From DASSKK01 sp035690495 (GTDB taxonomy: Bacteria > Actinomycetota > Actinomycetes > Propionibacteriales > Nocardioidaceae), in the NCBI GenBank assembly GCA_035690495.1, contig DASSKK010000061.1, forward strand, positions 16,617 through 80,616: 64,000 bases of DNA. The letters are read 5' to 3'. Made by a program: the position numbers and the translations under genes. The notes under the pieces are model-generated. The model had not been told where the DNA came from. It was given only the letters and a program-made list of their open reading frames with translations, and made no database searches. The stretch's first letter is position 1, and each line of letters begins with the position of its first letter. Below are positions 24,971 through 33,418 of the stretch, piece after piece.

Positions 24971-25753
24971 GTGACTGCCAGCACAGCACAGTACGATTCC
25001 GAGTCCGTCCCCGGCCCCGCGGCCCAGGCCGGGGTGGGCGTGGTCGTCCCCTACGACATGGCCCTGGACCGGGAGCTGTGGCGCTGGGTCCCCGACGACG
25101 TGTCGCTCTACCTGACCCGCACGCCGTTCGCGCCGCTGCCGGTGACCGTCGAGATGGCCGAGCACGTCTCCGACGCCGCCGCCGTCCGCGACGGAGTCCG
25201 CGCACTGCAGGCCGTCTCCCCCGGCGTATACGCCTACGCCTGCACCTCGGGGAGCTTCGTGAACGGCGTCGCGGGCGAGCGTCGCCTCGTCGAGGCGATG
25301 ACCGACGCGCTGGACGACGCGGGCGCGCGTGTGCTGACCACCTCCGGTGCGCTGCGAGCAGCGCTGACCGCACTGGGTGTGCGCACCGTGGCCGTGGCCA
25401 CGCCGTACGACCCGGAGGTGACCGCCCGGCTGCGCGACTTCCTCGACGAGACGGGCGTCGAGGTCGCGGGGAGCGCGCACCTGGGTCTGCGCGACGACAT
25501 CCCGAAGGTGCCGTACGCGACGACCGCCCAACTGGTGCTGGACGCCCACAGCGACGCCGGAGGGAACGCCGACGCCGTCCTGGTGTCGTGCACGAACCTG
25601 CCCACCTATGACGTGATCGCGCCGCTGGAGGAGGCCCTGGGCAAGCCGGTCGTGACCGCCAACCAGGCGACGATGTGGGCGGCGCTGGGCGCACTCGGCC
25701 GCCGGATGGCCGGAGCCGGGCAGCGGCTCGCGGGGGTGGCCCACGATGGCTGA
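24971..25753 (+). CDS. Maleate isomerase / EutA-like Asp/Glu racemase-fold protein (two Cys)
   Basis: A 260-residue protein of the maleate cis-trans isomerase / arylmalonate decarboxylase / EutA group. Both active-site Cys positions are present: Cys91 in YACTSGSF and Cys207 in VSCTNLPTYD. Such enzymes use two Cys for isomerisation or racemisation of a carboxylate. In ectoine gene clusters the member is called EutA. The GTG at 24971 is preferred; a longer frame from 24935 would start inside the operator. The 3' end overlaps the next gene by eight bases. It is the first gene of the plus operon from operator 1. Confidence 0.85.
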   Translation: MTASTAQYDSESVPGPAAQAGVGVVVPYDMALDRELWRWVPDDVSLYLTRTPFAPLPVTVEMAEHVSDAAAVRDGVRALQAVSPGVYAYACTSGSFVNGVAGERRLVEAMTDALDDAGARVLTTSGALRAALTALGVRTVAVATPYDPEVTARLRDFLDETGVEVAGSAHLGLRDDIPKVPYATTAQLVLDAHSDAGGNADAVLVSCTNLPTYDVIAPLEEALGKPVVTANQATMWAALGALGRRMAGAGQRLAGVAHDG

Positions 25754-28205
25754 GGCGACCTCCGGCGAGTACGAGCAGCGACTCCGGCGGGTCCGCAAAG
25801 AGATGGCGGTCCGTTCCTACGCCGCCCTCGTCGTGACCGACCCGGCGAACCTCTACTATCTGACCGGCTACGACGCCTGGTCGTTCTACACCCCGCAGTG
25901 CCTCGTGGTTCCCGCCAGCGGCGATCCGGTGCTGTTCGCAAGGCAGATGGATGCTGCCGGCGCGGGGTTCACCGCCTGCCTGTCCGCCGACCTCGTCGAG
26001 GGCTATCCCGAGGCACTGGTGCACCGTCCCGACGTACACCCCTACGAGTGGATCGCCGAACGCATCCGCGCACGAGGCCTGCTGGACGTGTCGGACGGTC
26101 CCCTGGTGGGTGTCGAGGCCGACGCGCACTTCTTCAGCGCCCGCGGCTACCTGGCTTTGCGGGACGGTCTTCGAGGTGCCAGCCTCGAGGACAGTCGGGA
26201 GCTGGTGAACTGGGTCCGCCTGGTGAAGTCCGCCCACGAGCTGGACCTGATGCGCGCGGCGGGGAAGGTCGCCCAGCACGCGATGGAGGTCGCGCTGGAG
26301 GCCATCGTTCCGGGACGCCGGCAGTGCGACGCCGTCGCGGACATCATGGCCGCCCAGGCGAGCGGCACCAGCGAGGTCGGTGGGGACTATCCCGCGATCG
26401 TGCCGATGCTGCCCACCGGCGACGGAGCCGGCACCCCTCACCTGACCTGGACCGACGCACCGTTCAAGAGCGGAGAGGCGACCACGATCGAGATCGCCGG
26501 CGCCTACCGGCGCTACCACGCGCCGATAGCCCGCACGATCATGCTCGGCGAGCCGCCGGCGCGGTTGTCCGCGATCGTCCCGGTGGTGGCCGAGGGGATG
26601 GACGCGCTGCTCAGCGGGATCCGTCCCGGCCGCACGCCCGGGGAGCTGAACGAGGTCTGGGAGGCCCTGATCGGCGCGCACGGGCTGAGCAAGGCTTCGC
26701 GGATCGGCTACTCGATCGGGATCGGCTACCCGCCGGACTGGGGTGAGCGGACGGTCAGCCTGCGTGCCGGCGAGTCGACCCCCCTGGCTGCCGGGATGTG
26801 CTTCCACGTCATCCTCGGGATGTGGATGGACGGCTGGGGCTACGAGCTGTCCGAGCCGGTCGTGGTGACCGACGACGGCGTCGAGCGGCTCACCGACCTG
26901 ACCCACGACCTGACGATCTGCCCATCTGTCCCCCGCCTCCCCGCCCATGTCCCCCGCCTCCCCGCCCACAAGGAAGAAGGCACGCCGATGCCCCCCGCCT
27001 CGCCGAAGCTGGCCGCCCGGGCCGAAGGCCTCGTCGGCTCGGTGATCGACTCCAGCACGTCGCTGCTCCAGAAGCAGAGCCACGACATCGTCCGGTTCGC
27101 GATGGGCAGCCCGGCCGCCGAGGCCATTCCCACCAAGCTGCTCGCCGACATCGGCGCCGCCGCGATCGGACCGGACGCCGCCGACGCGTTCGACTACGCG
27201 GCCACCGAGGGAGACCCGGCGCTGCGGACCCAGGTGCTGGAGATGCTCTCGGGCACCGGCGAGGCCACCGAGTCCGAGCGGCTGACCATCACCAGCGGCG
27301 GGATGCAGGGCATCGACCTGGCCTGCAAGCTGTACGTCGACCCCGGGGACCTGGTCGTGGTCGAGTCGCCGACCTACACCAACGGCAGCGCGACGGTGAT
27401 GTCGTACGGCGGCGAGGTGCTCGAGGCCCCCGTCGACGGAGACGGGATGGTCGTGGAGTCGCTGCCCGACCTCGTCGCCCGGGCTGGCCGCACCCCCACT
27501 GCGATCTACACGATTCCGAACTTCCAGAACCCCTCCGGGGTGACGCTCTCCCTGGAGCGGAGACGCAGGCTGCTCGAGCTCGCCCGGGAGTGGGGAGCGG
27601 TGGTCATCGACGACGACCCCTACGGGCTGCTCCGCTTCGAGGGCGACGAGATTCCTTCACTGCGTGAGCTCGGCGGCGGCGACCCGACGGTGTTCTCGGT
27701 GCGCACGTTCTCCAAGATCCTCGCCCCCGGACTGCGGGTGGGCTGGGTCGACGCAGCCCCGGACCTCGCCGACCTGCTGATCAACGCCAAGCAGGCGATG
27801 GACACCTGCACGAACCTGCCGGCCCAGCGGCTCGTCGCCGGCTTCCTCGCCGAGGGCCACCTCGAGGAGCACGTGCGCGCGTTGCGCGGCGAGTACCACC
27901 GGCGCAAGGTCGCGATGCAGCAAGCGCTGGCCGAGCACTTCGGCGAGGACGCCACGTGGACCGATCCCAGCGGCGGGTTCTTCCTGTGGGTGACGCTCGA
28001 CGACCAGAGCGTCGACGCCCAGCGGCTCTTCGAGGTGGGGCTGGCCGAGGGCGTCGCATTCATCCCCGGCCCCGCCTTCTCCCCCGGCGGCAGCTTCCGC
28101 AACGCGTTCCGGCTGTGCTTCGCCTCGACCGCCTCGGAGCGCACCGCCGTCGGCGTCGCCCGGCTGCGGACCGCCTACGACCGGGTCCGGGACGAGACCC
28201 GGTGA
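25746..28205 (+). CDS. Ectoine-hydrolase-like M24 protein fused in frame to a PLP aminotransferase
   Basis: One open frame of 819 codons. Residues 1-390 match the M24 creatinase/prolidase fold and, in detail, DoeA/EutD ectoine hydrolases (NLYYLTGYDAWSFY; GGDYPAIVPMLPTG; HLTWTDAPFKSGE; AYRRYHAPIART). DoeA opens the ectoine ring to N-acetyl-diaminobutyrate. Residues 415-819 are a complete fold-type I aminotransferase with Lys in RTFSKILAPGLRVGW. The join, residues 395-408, is two copies of VPRLPAH coded by a tandem 21-base repeat. An ATG at 26988 with a ribosome site could also start the aminotransferase alone. Whether one long chain, two proteins or both are made is open. A frameshift or sequencing error cannot be excluded, but no stop interrupts the frame. 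Confidence 0.85.
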   Translation: MAEATSGEYEQRLRRVRKEMAVRSYAALVVTDPANLYYLTGYDAWSFYTPQCLVVPASGDPVLFARQMDAAGAGFTACLSADLVEGYPEALVHRPDVHPYEWIAERIRARGLLDVSDGPLVGVEADAHFFSARGYLALRDGLRGASLEDSRELVNWVRLVKSAHELDLMRAAGKVAQHAMEVALEAIVPGRRQCDAVADIMAAQASGTSEVGGDYPAIVPMLPTGDGAGTPHLTWTDAPFKSGEATTIEIAGAYRRYHAPIARTIMLGEPPARLSAIVPVVAEGMDALLSGIRPGRTPGELNEVWEALIGAHGLSKASRIGYSIGIGYPPDWGERTVSLRAGESTPLAAGMCFHVILGMWMDGWGYELSEPVVVTDDGVERLTDLTHDLTICPSVPRLPAHVPRLPAHKEEGTPMPPASPKLAARAEGLVGSVIDSSTSLLQKQSHDIVRFAMGSPAAEAIPTKLLADIGAAAIGPDAADAFDYAATEGDPALRTQVLEMLSGTGEATESERLTITSGGMQGIDLACKLYVDPGDLVVVESPTYTNGSATVMSYGGEVLEAPVDGDGMVVESLPDLVARAGRTPTAIYTIPNFQNPSGVTLSLERRRRLLELAREWGAVVIDDDPYGLLRFEGDEIPSLRELGGGDPTVFSVRTFSKILAPGLRVGWVDAAPDLADLLINAKQAMDTCTNLPAQRLVAGFLAEGHLEEHVRALRGEYHRRKVAMQQALAEHFGEDATWTDPSGGFFLWVTLDDQSVDAQRLFEVGLAEGVAFIPGPAFSPGGSFRNAFRLCFASTASERTAVGVARLRTAYDRVRDETR
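26927..26968 (+). repeat. Two tandem 21-bp repeat units at the fusion junction
   Basis: The unit TGTCCCCCGCCTCCCCGCCC plus A occurs twice, head to tail. It is the reverse complement of the G-rich repeat at 15955-16000 (GGGCGGGGAGGTGGGGG there, GGGCGGGGAGGCGGGGGAC here). Here the period is 21 bases, so the frame is kept, and each unit codes for VPRLPAH. Confidence 0.75.
26970..26990 (+). promoter_or_regulatory. Internal ribosome site and ATG for the aminotransferase half
   Basis: AAGGAAGAAGG followed seven bases later by an ATG at 26988 would start a 405-residue aminotransferase of normal length. This suggests the two halves were, or still are, separate genes in one operon. Confidence 0.5.
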
Positions 28206-29392
28206 CGCCCGACGAGCAGCGGGTCCTGGACCTGATCGACGCCGACGAGATCGGCGAGCTCGCCGCAGCCCTCGTCCGGGCCTCGGGGGCCAACCCTCCC
28301 GGCGACGAGGGCCCTGCCGCCGACGTCCTCGCGGAGGCGTGCCGGTCCCGCGGGCTGTCGGTGACCTGCACCGAGGTCGAGCCGGGCCGGCCCAACGTGT
28401 CGGCGACCGTGTCCGGTGGCAAGGGGCCGGGGCTGCTGCTGCTCGGCCACACCGACGTGGTCCCCGTCGGCGACGGGTGGAGCATGTCTCCCTTCTCCGG
28501 CGAGATCCGTGACGGCCGGCTGTTCGGGCGGGGCAGCGCCGACATGAAGGGCGGGCTCGCGGCCTGCGCGGTGGCGATGGCCGCGCTGCACGCGTCGGGG
28601 ATCGCCCTGCCCGGGCCGGTCGAGCTGGCCGCCGTGGTGGACGAGGAGGAGACCGGCAAGGGCATCCGGCACTACTTGACGACGGTGTCGGCCGGTGCCC
28701 TCGACCGCTTCGCGGGCTGCGTCGTCGCCGAGCCGACCGAGCTGGCCACCGTGGTGGCGGCCCGGGGCGACTCCTACCTCGAGGTGGGCGTCACCGGCAA
28801 GGCCGCGCACTCGGGCAGCCCCGACCAGGGCGCCAACGCGATCGCCGGGGCGACCCTGGTGGTCGCCGAGCTGGAGCGGATGAACGCCACGCTCGCCGCC
28901 GACGCTCATCCCCTGGTGGGTGCTGCTACCTGGAGCGTCGGGACGATCCGCGGCGGGACCGGCACGTCGACGGTGCCGGCCGAGTGCGTGCTGACCGCCG
29001 ACCGGCGCCTGCTCCCCCGCGAGTCCGGGGACGCCGTGCTCGCCGAGACGGTCGCGCGGATCGATGCACTCGACCTGCCTCAGCGCGGCCTGGGCGTGGA
29101 CGTGCGGATGACCATGGAGATGCCCGGATTCGAGACGCCGGCCGGCCACCCTCTTGTCTCCACCGCGCGCGAGGCGGTGGCGGCGGCGGGGGGCCCGGAC
29201 CTGCCCGTGGCCGGCTGGACTGCTGCCTGCGACGGCGGGTACGTCGCCCGCGACGCCGGGCTGCCGGTCGTGGTGCTCGGTCCGGGATCGGTGGCCACCG
29301 CGGCGCACCAGGCCGACGAGTCGGTCGCCGTGCACGAGCTCTGGCTGGCCGCTCGCGCTTACGCGCTGTGCGCGATGCGCATGCGCGGCTGA
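28202..29392 (+). CDS. M20-family deacylase (ArgE/DapE/DoeB2 type)
   Basis: A 396-residue zinc hydrolase. Metal ligands appear in LLGHTDVVPVG (His), GRGSADMKGG (bridging Asp) and VDEEETG (catalytic Glu and ligand Glu). The dimerisation insert has AARGDSYLEVGVTGKAAHSGSPDQGANAI. Members remove acyl groups from amino acids such as N-acetylornithine and succinyl-diaminopimelate. Within this island deacetylation of N-acetyl-2,4-diaminobutyrate, the product of ectoine hydrolase, is a reasonable guess (a DoeB2-like role), but it is not proven. The GTG start overlaps the preceding stop by four bases. It ends five bases from the convergent transporter operon. Confidence 0.88.
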   Translation: MTPDEQRVLDLIDADEIGELAAALVRASGANPPGDEGPAADVLAEACRSRGLSVTCTEVEPGRPNVSATVSGGKGPGLLLLGHTDVVPVGDGWSMSPFSGEIRDGRLFGRGSADMKGGLAACAVAMAALHASGIALPGPVELAAVVDEEETGKGIRHYLTTVSAGALDRFAGCVVAEPTELATVVAARGDSYLEVGVTGKAAHSGSPDQGANAIAGATLVVAELERMNATLAADAHPLVGAATWSVGTIRGGTGTSTVPAECVLTADRRLLPRESGDAVLAETVARIDALDLPQRGLGVDVRMTMEMPGFETPAGHPLVSTAREAVAAAGGPDLPVAGWTAACDGGYVARDAGLPVVVLGPGSVATAAHQADESVAVHELWLAARAYALCAMRMRG

Positions 29393-29396
29393 ACCG

Positions 29397-30197
29397 TCAG
29401 CGCTCGAGCACCGCCCGCAGGAAACGACGGGTGCGCTCCTCGGTCGGGTGCTTGAAGATCTCCGCAGGCGTGCCGCGCTCGACGACCACGCCCTGGTCGA
29501 ACATCACCACCCGGTCGGAGATCTCCTCGGCGAAGCGCATCTCGTGGGTGACCATCAGCATGGTCATGTCGGTGGAGTGCGCGAGTTCCCTGATCACCTC
29601 CAGCACCTCCCCGATCAGCTCCGGGTCGAGCGCCGAGGTCGGCTCGTCGAAGAGCATCACCTTGGGGCGCATCGCCATCGCCCGCGCGATCGCCACCCGC
29701 TGCTGCTGTCCACCGGACAGCTGTGCCGGCTTGTGCTGCAAGTGCTCCTGCAGTCCCACCATGCCGAGCAGCTCGACGGCCCGCTCGCGTGCCTCCTGCT
29801 TGCTCAGCTTGAGCACCCGGACCGGTGCCTCGACGACGTTCTCCACCGCGGTCATGTGGGGAAAGAGGTTGAACTGCTGGAACACCATGCCGACGTTTCG
29901 GCGGGTTGCCTTCATCTGCTTGGTCTCACGCGGCTTGTGCCCCGCCTTGACGTCCCACAGGGTGCCGCCCGCCACCGTCACCAGACCCTCGTCGGGGCTC
30001 TCCAGGGTCATCAGGATCCGCAGGATCGTGGTCTTGCCGGACCCGGAGGGGCCGATGATGCAGACCTTCTCGCCCGCCCCGATCTCGAAGTCGAGCGAGC
30101 GCAGCACGTGGTTGTCGCCCCAGGACTTGCTCACGTTCGCGAAGGAGATCATCGTCTCCCGCGACTGAGCGCTTTGTGATTGCGCGATCTGCGACAC
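29397..30197 (-). CDS. ehuA: Polar amino acid-type ABC transporter ATP-binding protein (EhuA-like)
   Basis: A 266-residue ABC ATPase. Walker A is GPSGSGKTT, the Q-loop is VFQQFNLF, the signature is LSGGQQQR and Walker B is VMLFDEPTSALD; the H-loop His is in MVTHEMRFAEE. The segment ILRILMTLESPDEG is characteristic of EhuA, the ectoine/hydroxyectoine importer ATPase, though glutamine-type relatives are close. GTG start chosen for AGGAG six bases upstream; an ATG at 30152 (MISFANVSK) is an alternative. It is the last gene of the transporter operon, 31 bases behind ehuD. Confidence 0.88.
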   Translation of the reverse strand: MSQIAQSQSAQSRETMISFANVSKSWGDNHVLRSLDFEIGAGEKVCIIGPSGSGKTTILRILMTLESPDEGLVTVAGGTLWDVKAGHKPRETKQMKATRRNVGMVFQQFNLFPHMTAVENVVEAPVRVLKLSKQEARERAVELLGMVGLQEHLQHKPAQLSGGQQQRVAIARAMAMRPKVMLFDEPTSALDPELIGEVLEVIRELAHSTDMTMLMVTHEMRFAEEISDRVVMFDQGVVVERGTPAEIFKHPTEERTRRFLRAVLER

Positions 30198-30228
30198 GGA
30201 CTGCTCCTGCGGCTCGAGGTCGGTGTGG

Positions 30229-30885
30229 TCAGCGGCTGAGGGCAAGGCGATTCTCCAGGAGTCGGACGAGCTGCGAGGCGACAAGGCTGACGATGAGGTA
30301 CAGGACCGCCGCGATCGTCACCGGCTCGAGATAGCGGTAGGTGTCGGACCCGATCGCCTCCACGTGCCCCATCAGCTCGTAGACCGAGATCGCGAACAGG
30401 ACCGCCGAGTCCTTGAACATCTGCACCAGGTAGTTGCCGAGCACGGGCACCGAGGTGCGCAGCGCCTGGGGCAGCACGATCCGCACCCAGGTGCGCGGCA
30501 CCGGCAGCGACAGTGCGGTCGCGGCCTCCCACTGCCCCGCCGGCACGTCCTCCACGCCAGCCCGGTAGACCTCGGCGGTGTAGGCACTGTAGTTGATGCC
30601 GATCACGATGACGCCGGTGAGGAACGGGCTGAACGTGATCCCGTAGTCCGGCAGGACGAAGTAGGCGAAGTAGGCCTGCACGAGCAGCGGCGTGCCCCGC
30701 ACGAACTGCACGTAGAAGCCGAACAGCCAGGACAGCACCGGGATCCGGGACCGGCGTACGACGGCGACGAACAGTCCCACCACCAGCGCGATCAGCATGC
30801 CCAGCACGGTGATCTCGACGGTGATCCTCAGGCCGGCGAGCAGCTGCGGGATCAGCGAGAGCGCGAAGCCGCTGTCCCAGGTCAT
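30229..30885 (-). CDS. ehuD: ABC transporter permease (EhuD-like)
   Basis: A 218-residue HisM/GlnP-type permease with about five transmembrane helices. The EAA loop, which contacts the ATPase, is GQWEAATALSLPVPRTWVRIVLPQA. FVRGTPLLVQAYFAYFVLP is the usual N-terminal signature. The sequence SAYTAEVYRAGVEDVPAGQWEAA resembles EhuD of ectoine importers. It starts with ATG after GGAGG and overlaps the ehuC stop by four bases (ATGA). Confidence 0.88.
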   Translation of the reverse strand: MTWDSGFALSLIPQLLAGLRITVEITVLGMLIALVVGLFVAVVRRSRIPVLSWLFGFYVQFVRGTPLLVQAYFAYFVLPDYGITFSPFLTGVIVIGINYSAYTAEVYRAGVEDVPAGQWEAATALSLPVPRTWVRIVLPQALRTSVPVLGNYLVQMFKDSAVLFAISVYELMGHVEAIGSDTYRYLEPVTIAAVLYLIVSLVASQLVRLLENRLALSR

Positions 30886-31592
30886 CTGCTGCCTCCGGTC
30901 GCCTCTGCGTACCGGATCCTCGGCTCCGGGGCCGAGCGGCGGTCACGGTCGAGCGCGAACCGTCGCTCCAGCCACCTGCTCAGCAGGGCGATCAGCTGCG
31001 AGAGGATGAAGTAGATCACCAGCAGAATGGCGAACACCACCGTGGTGTTGCCGAACTGGTTGCGCACGATCTGCGCCTGGAACGTCATGTCGCCGACGGT
31101 GACCAGCGACACCAGCGAGCTGTTCTTCAACAGGTCGACGGTCACGTTCCCGAACGGCGGCAGCATCGCGGGGATCGACTGCGGGATCAGCACCCGCCGC
31201 ATCCGCAAGGCCTTGCCCATGTGCAACGAGACGCACGCCTCGTTCTGCCCCACGCCTCGGCTGCCGATCGCGCTGCGCACGATCTCGGCGGCGTAGGACC
31301 CCTCGTTGAGACCGATTGCAAGCACACCGGCGAACATCGGCGCGAGCCTGACCCCGAACGCCGGCAGCGCGTAGAAGAAGAAGAACAGCTGTGCCACCAA
31401 CGACGTGCCCCGGAAGACCTCGATGAACGCCAGGGCGATCCACCGGACCGGGCCATGGTCGGAGAGGCGGCCGAGGCCGGCCACGAACGCCGTCACCAGT
31501 GCCAGCACGGTCCCCAGCACGGTGACCAGGATCGTGACCTGCAGCCCGCGCCAGAGCAGATGGGCGGTGAACGTCCAGAAGTCGGGGCTCAT
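30882..31592 (-). CDS. ehuC: ABC transporter permease (EhuC-like)
   Basis: A 236-residue permease paired with EhuD. It has FRGTSLVAQLFFFFYALPAFGVRL and the EAA loop GVGQNEACVSLHMGKALRMRRVLIPQS. FRGTSLLVQLF-type sequences with a Ser after the Thr are typical of EhuC. The C-terminal tail (RSAPEPRIRYAEATGGSR) is hydrophilic. ATG at 31592, a few bases behind the stop of the binding-protein gene, without a clear ribosome site, so it probably depends on coupled translation. Confidence 0.87.
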   Translation of the reverse strand: MSPDFWTFTAHLLWRGLQVTILVTVLGTVLALVTAFVAGLGRLSDHGPVRWIALAFIEVFRGTSLVAQLFFFFYALPAFGVRLAPMFAGVLAIGLNEGSYAAEIVRSAIGSRGVGQNEACVSLHMGKALRMRRVLIPQSIPAMLPPFGNVTVDLLKNSSLVSLVTVGDMTFQAQIVRNQFGNTTVVFAILLVIYFILSQLIALLSRWLERRFALDRDRRSAPEPRIRYAEATGGSR

Positions 31593-31595
31593 CAA

Positions 31596-32519
31596 CTAGC
31601 CGGGGTTCTTGCACAGCTCGGCCGCGGTGACGCCCTTGACGGCGTCCGGGTCGAACCCCCACTTGTTCAGGATCTTGGCGAACTCGCCGGAGTCCTTGAT
31701 GGCCGCGAGCTGCTTGTTGTACTTGACCAGGAAGTCGTGGTCGCTCTTGCGGAAGGCAGCCCCGGAGCCGGTCCTCGGCGCGTCCGGCACCGGCGGGGTG
31801 ACGTCGAAGCCCTTCTCCTTCTCCGCCAGCGCCTTCAAGGACAGCGTCGGCAGCATGAAGGCGTCCGCCCGTCCTGAGGAGACGGCCTCCACCCCGCTGC
31901 GGTTGTTGTTGATCCGCAGCAGCTGGGAGTCCGGGACACCGGCACCTTGCAGGATGCCCTCCTCGAAGCCGCCCGGTAGCACCACGACCGTGAGATCGGG
32001 GTTGGACTTCACCGACTTGACCGTGGTGATGTGGTCGGGGTTGCCGGGCTTGACCGCGAAGGACTCCGTGGAGACGATCACCGGCTCGGAGTAGTCCACC
32101 TCCGCGCAGCGGGACTGCTTCATGAACAGCCCCGCTGTGATCGCGTCCCAGCGGTTCGCCTTCAGACCGGGGATCATCCCGTTGTACGGGGTGATGATGC
32201 CCTGGATGTCGTCGATGCCCAATCCCTTCACGCAGGCGCGGAACACGTCGGGCGCGCATCCGGTCACCTTGCCGTCGGTGGTGACCGAGGTGTACGGCGG
32301 CTCGTTGGCGATCCCGACGCGGAGGTAGCCGCGCTGGCGCCCCACCTCGAGCAGGCTCTGCCCGCCCGAGGCCTCGGCGCCGGCACTGCCTCCCGCCGAG
32401 GGGGGCTTGGAGGTGGTGCTGCACCCGGCAAGCCATCCGGCGGTGGTCACGCCGACGGCGCCCACCCCCAGACCGCGCAGCAGGGACCGTCGGGAGATCT
32501 CGTGGGACCGGTCTGGCAT
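31596..32519 (-). CDS. ehuB: Substrate-binding lipoprotein of the ABC transporter (EhuB-like)
   Basis: A 307-residue periplasmic-type binding protein. The N-terminus combines a twin-arginine motif (SRRSLLRGLG) with a lipobox (LAGC, Cys near residue 33), so it should be a Tat-exported membrane-anchored lipoprotein. The mature part (YLRVGIANEPPYTSV, CAPDVFRACVKGLGIDDIQGI, GMIPGLKANRWDAITAGLFMKQSRC) is closest in pattern to EhuB, the ectoine/hydroxyectoine receptor. It is the first gene of the operon starting at operator 2, with order B-C-D-A as in the known ehu operons except for the position of A. Confidence 0.87.
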   Translation of the reverse strand: MPDRSHEISRRSLLRGLGVGAVGVTTAGWLAGCSTTSKPPSAGGSAGAEASGGQSLLEVGRQRGYLRVGIANEPPYTSVTTDGKVTGCAPDVFRACVKGLGIDDIQGIITPYNGMIPGLKANRWDAITAGLFMKQSRCAEVDYSEPVIVSTESFAVKPGNPDHITTVKSVKSNPDLTVVVLPGGFEEGILQGAGVPDSQLLRINNNRSGVEAVSSGRADAFMLPTLSLKALAEKEKGFDVTPPVPDAPRTGSGAAFRKSDHDFLVKYNKQLAAIKDSGEFAKILNKWGFDPDAVKGVTAAELCKNPG

Positions 32520-32558
32520 GAGGTGACTCCGTTCTCAGCGGGCGTGTCGTCATGTAGC

Positions 32559-32570
32559 ATTGTCAACAAT
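32559..32570. promoter_or_regulatory. Island operator 2 (GntR-type inverted repeat)
   Basis: ATTGTCAACAAT, 5-base arms around CA, in the divergent region between ehuB and the second isomerase-like gene. It is identical to the core of operators 1 and 3. I could not place convincing -10 elements for either direction. Confidence 0.72.
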
Positions 32571-32619
32571 CTGTTTCTCGTCAACAGGTGAGGGCAAAAG
32601 TTCTCCCGAGAGGAGTCCT

Positions 32620-33396
32620 GTGGCGATCCCCTCTGGAGAAAATCGCGCAGCAGACCCTGGCGCCGATCCGGCACATCCGGCCGCACCCGCGGTCGGGCTG
32701 CTGTATCCCGGCTACGGGGCCGAGGACGACTTCCCCGCCCTGGAAGCCCGGCTCGCGGGCCGGCTGAGGCTGCCACTGGTGCACACGAGCGTGGGCGAGG
32801 ACGCCCACCGGGTGGACGCACTGCTCGACCTCGGCGGTCCCGAGCGGCTGGCGGCAGGGGGGCGGGTGTTGCTCGAGCACCGGCCGGACAGTGTGATGTG
32901 GGCCTGCACCTCCGGAAGCTTCGTGTTCGGCTGGGACGGCGCCCATGAGCAGGTCGGCCTGCTCGCCGAGCAGGTCGGCCTGCCCGTGTCCTCGACGTCG
33001 CTGGCGTTCGTGCACGCTCTGGCCGCGCTGGGGGCGACCCGGGTCTCGGTCGCGGCGTCGTACCCCCAGGAGGTGGCGGAGCGGTTCGTCGAGTTCCTGG
33101 CCAAGGGCGGGGTCGAGGTGCTCGGCATGGACAGCCACGGGATCTACACCGCCGCCCAGGTCGGCACGCTCGGCCGTGACCAGGTGCTCGCGATGGTGCG
33201 CGGCGCAGACCGTCCCGACGCCGACGCGATCCTCGTGCCTGACACCGCGATGCACTCGCTGGCCTGGGTGGCCGGCTTCGAGGACGCGGTCGGCAAGCCG
33301 GTCCTCACCGCGAACCAGGTCACCGTGTGGGAGGGCCTGCGGATCTGCGACCGACAGACCCGACTTCCGGACCTGGGAGCCCTGTTCGCGGGATGA
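32620..33396 (+). CDS. Maleate isomerase / EutA-like protein lacking the second Cys
   Basis: A 258-residue paralogue of the protein at 24971-25753. The first catalytic Cys is kept (Cys96 in WACTSGSF), but the position of the second is Asp208 in LVPDTAMHSL. This is the reverse of arylmalonate decarboxylase, which keeps only the second Cys. It may catalyse a one-Cys reaction or need another acid. GTG start chosen for AGAGGAG four bases upstream; a longer frame would begin in the operator. The GntR gene follows 22 bases later. Confidence 0.82.
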   Translation: MAIPSGENRAADPGADPAHPAAPAVGLLYPGYGAEDDFPALEARLAGRLRLPLVHTSVGEDAHRVDALLDLGGPERLAAGGRVLLEHRPDSVMWACTSGSFVFGWDGAHEQVGLLAEQVGLPVSSTSLAFVHALAALGATRVSVAASYPQEVAERFVEFLAKGGVEVLGMDSHGIYTAAQVGTLGRDQVLAMVRGADRPDADAILVPDTAMHSLAWVAGFEDAVGKPVLTANQVTVWEGLRICDRQTRLPDLGALFAG

Positions 33397-33418
33397 TGCG
33401 ACGACGAAAGGTGGAGCG

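Noticed and set aside
24507..27083. A long open frame of 858 codons on the minus strand
   Set aside because: It is antisense to the isomerase-like and M24 genes, has no family resemblance, and such frames are normal in GC-rich DNA.
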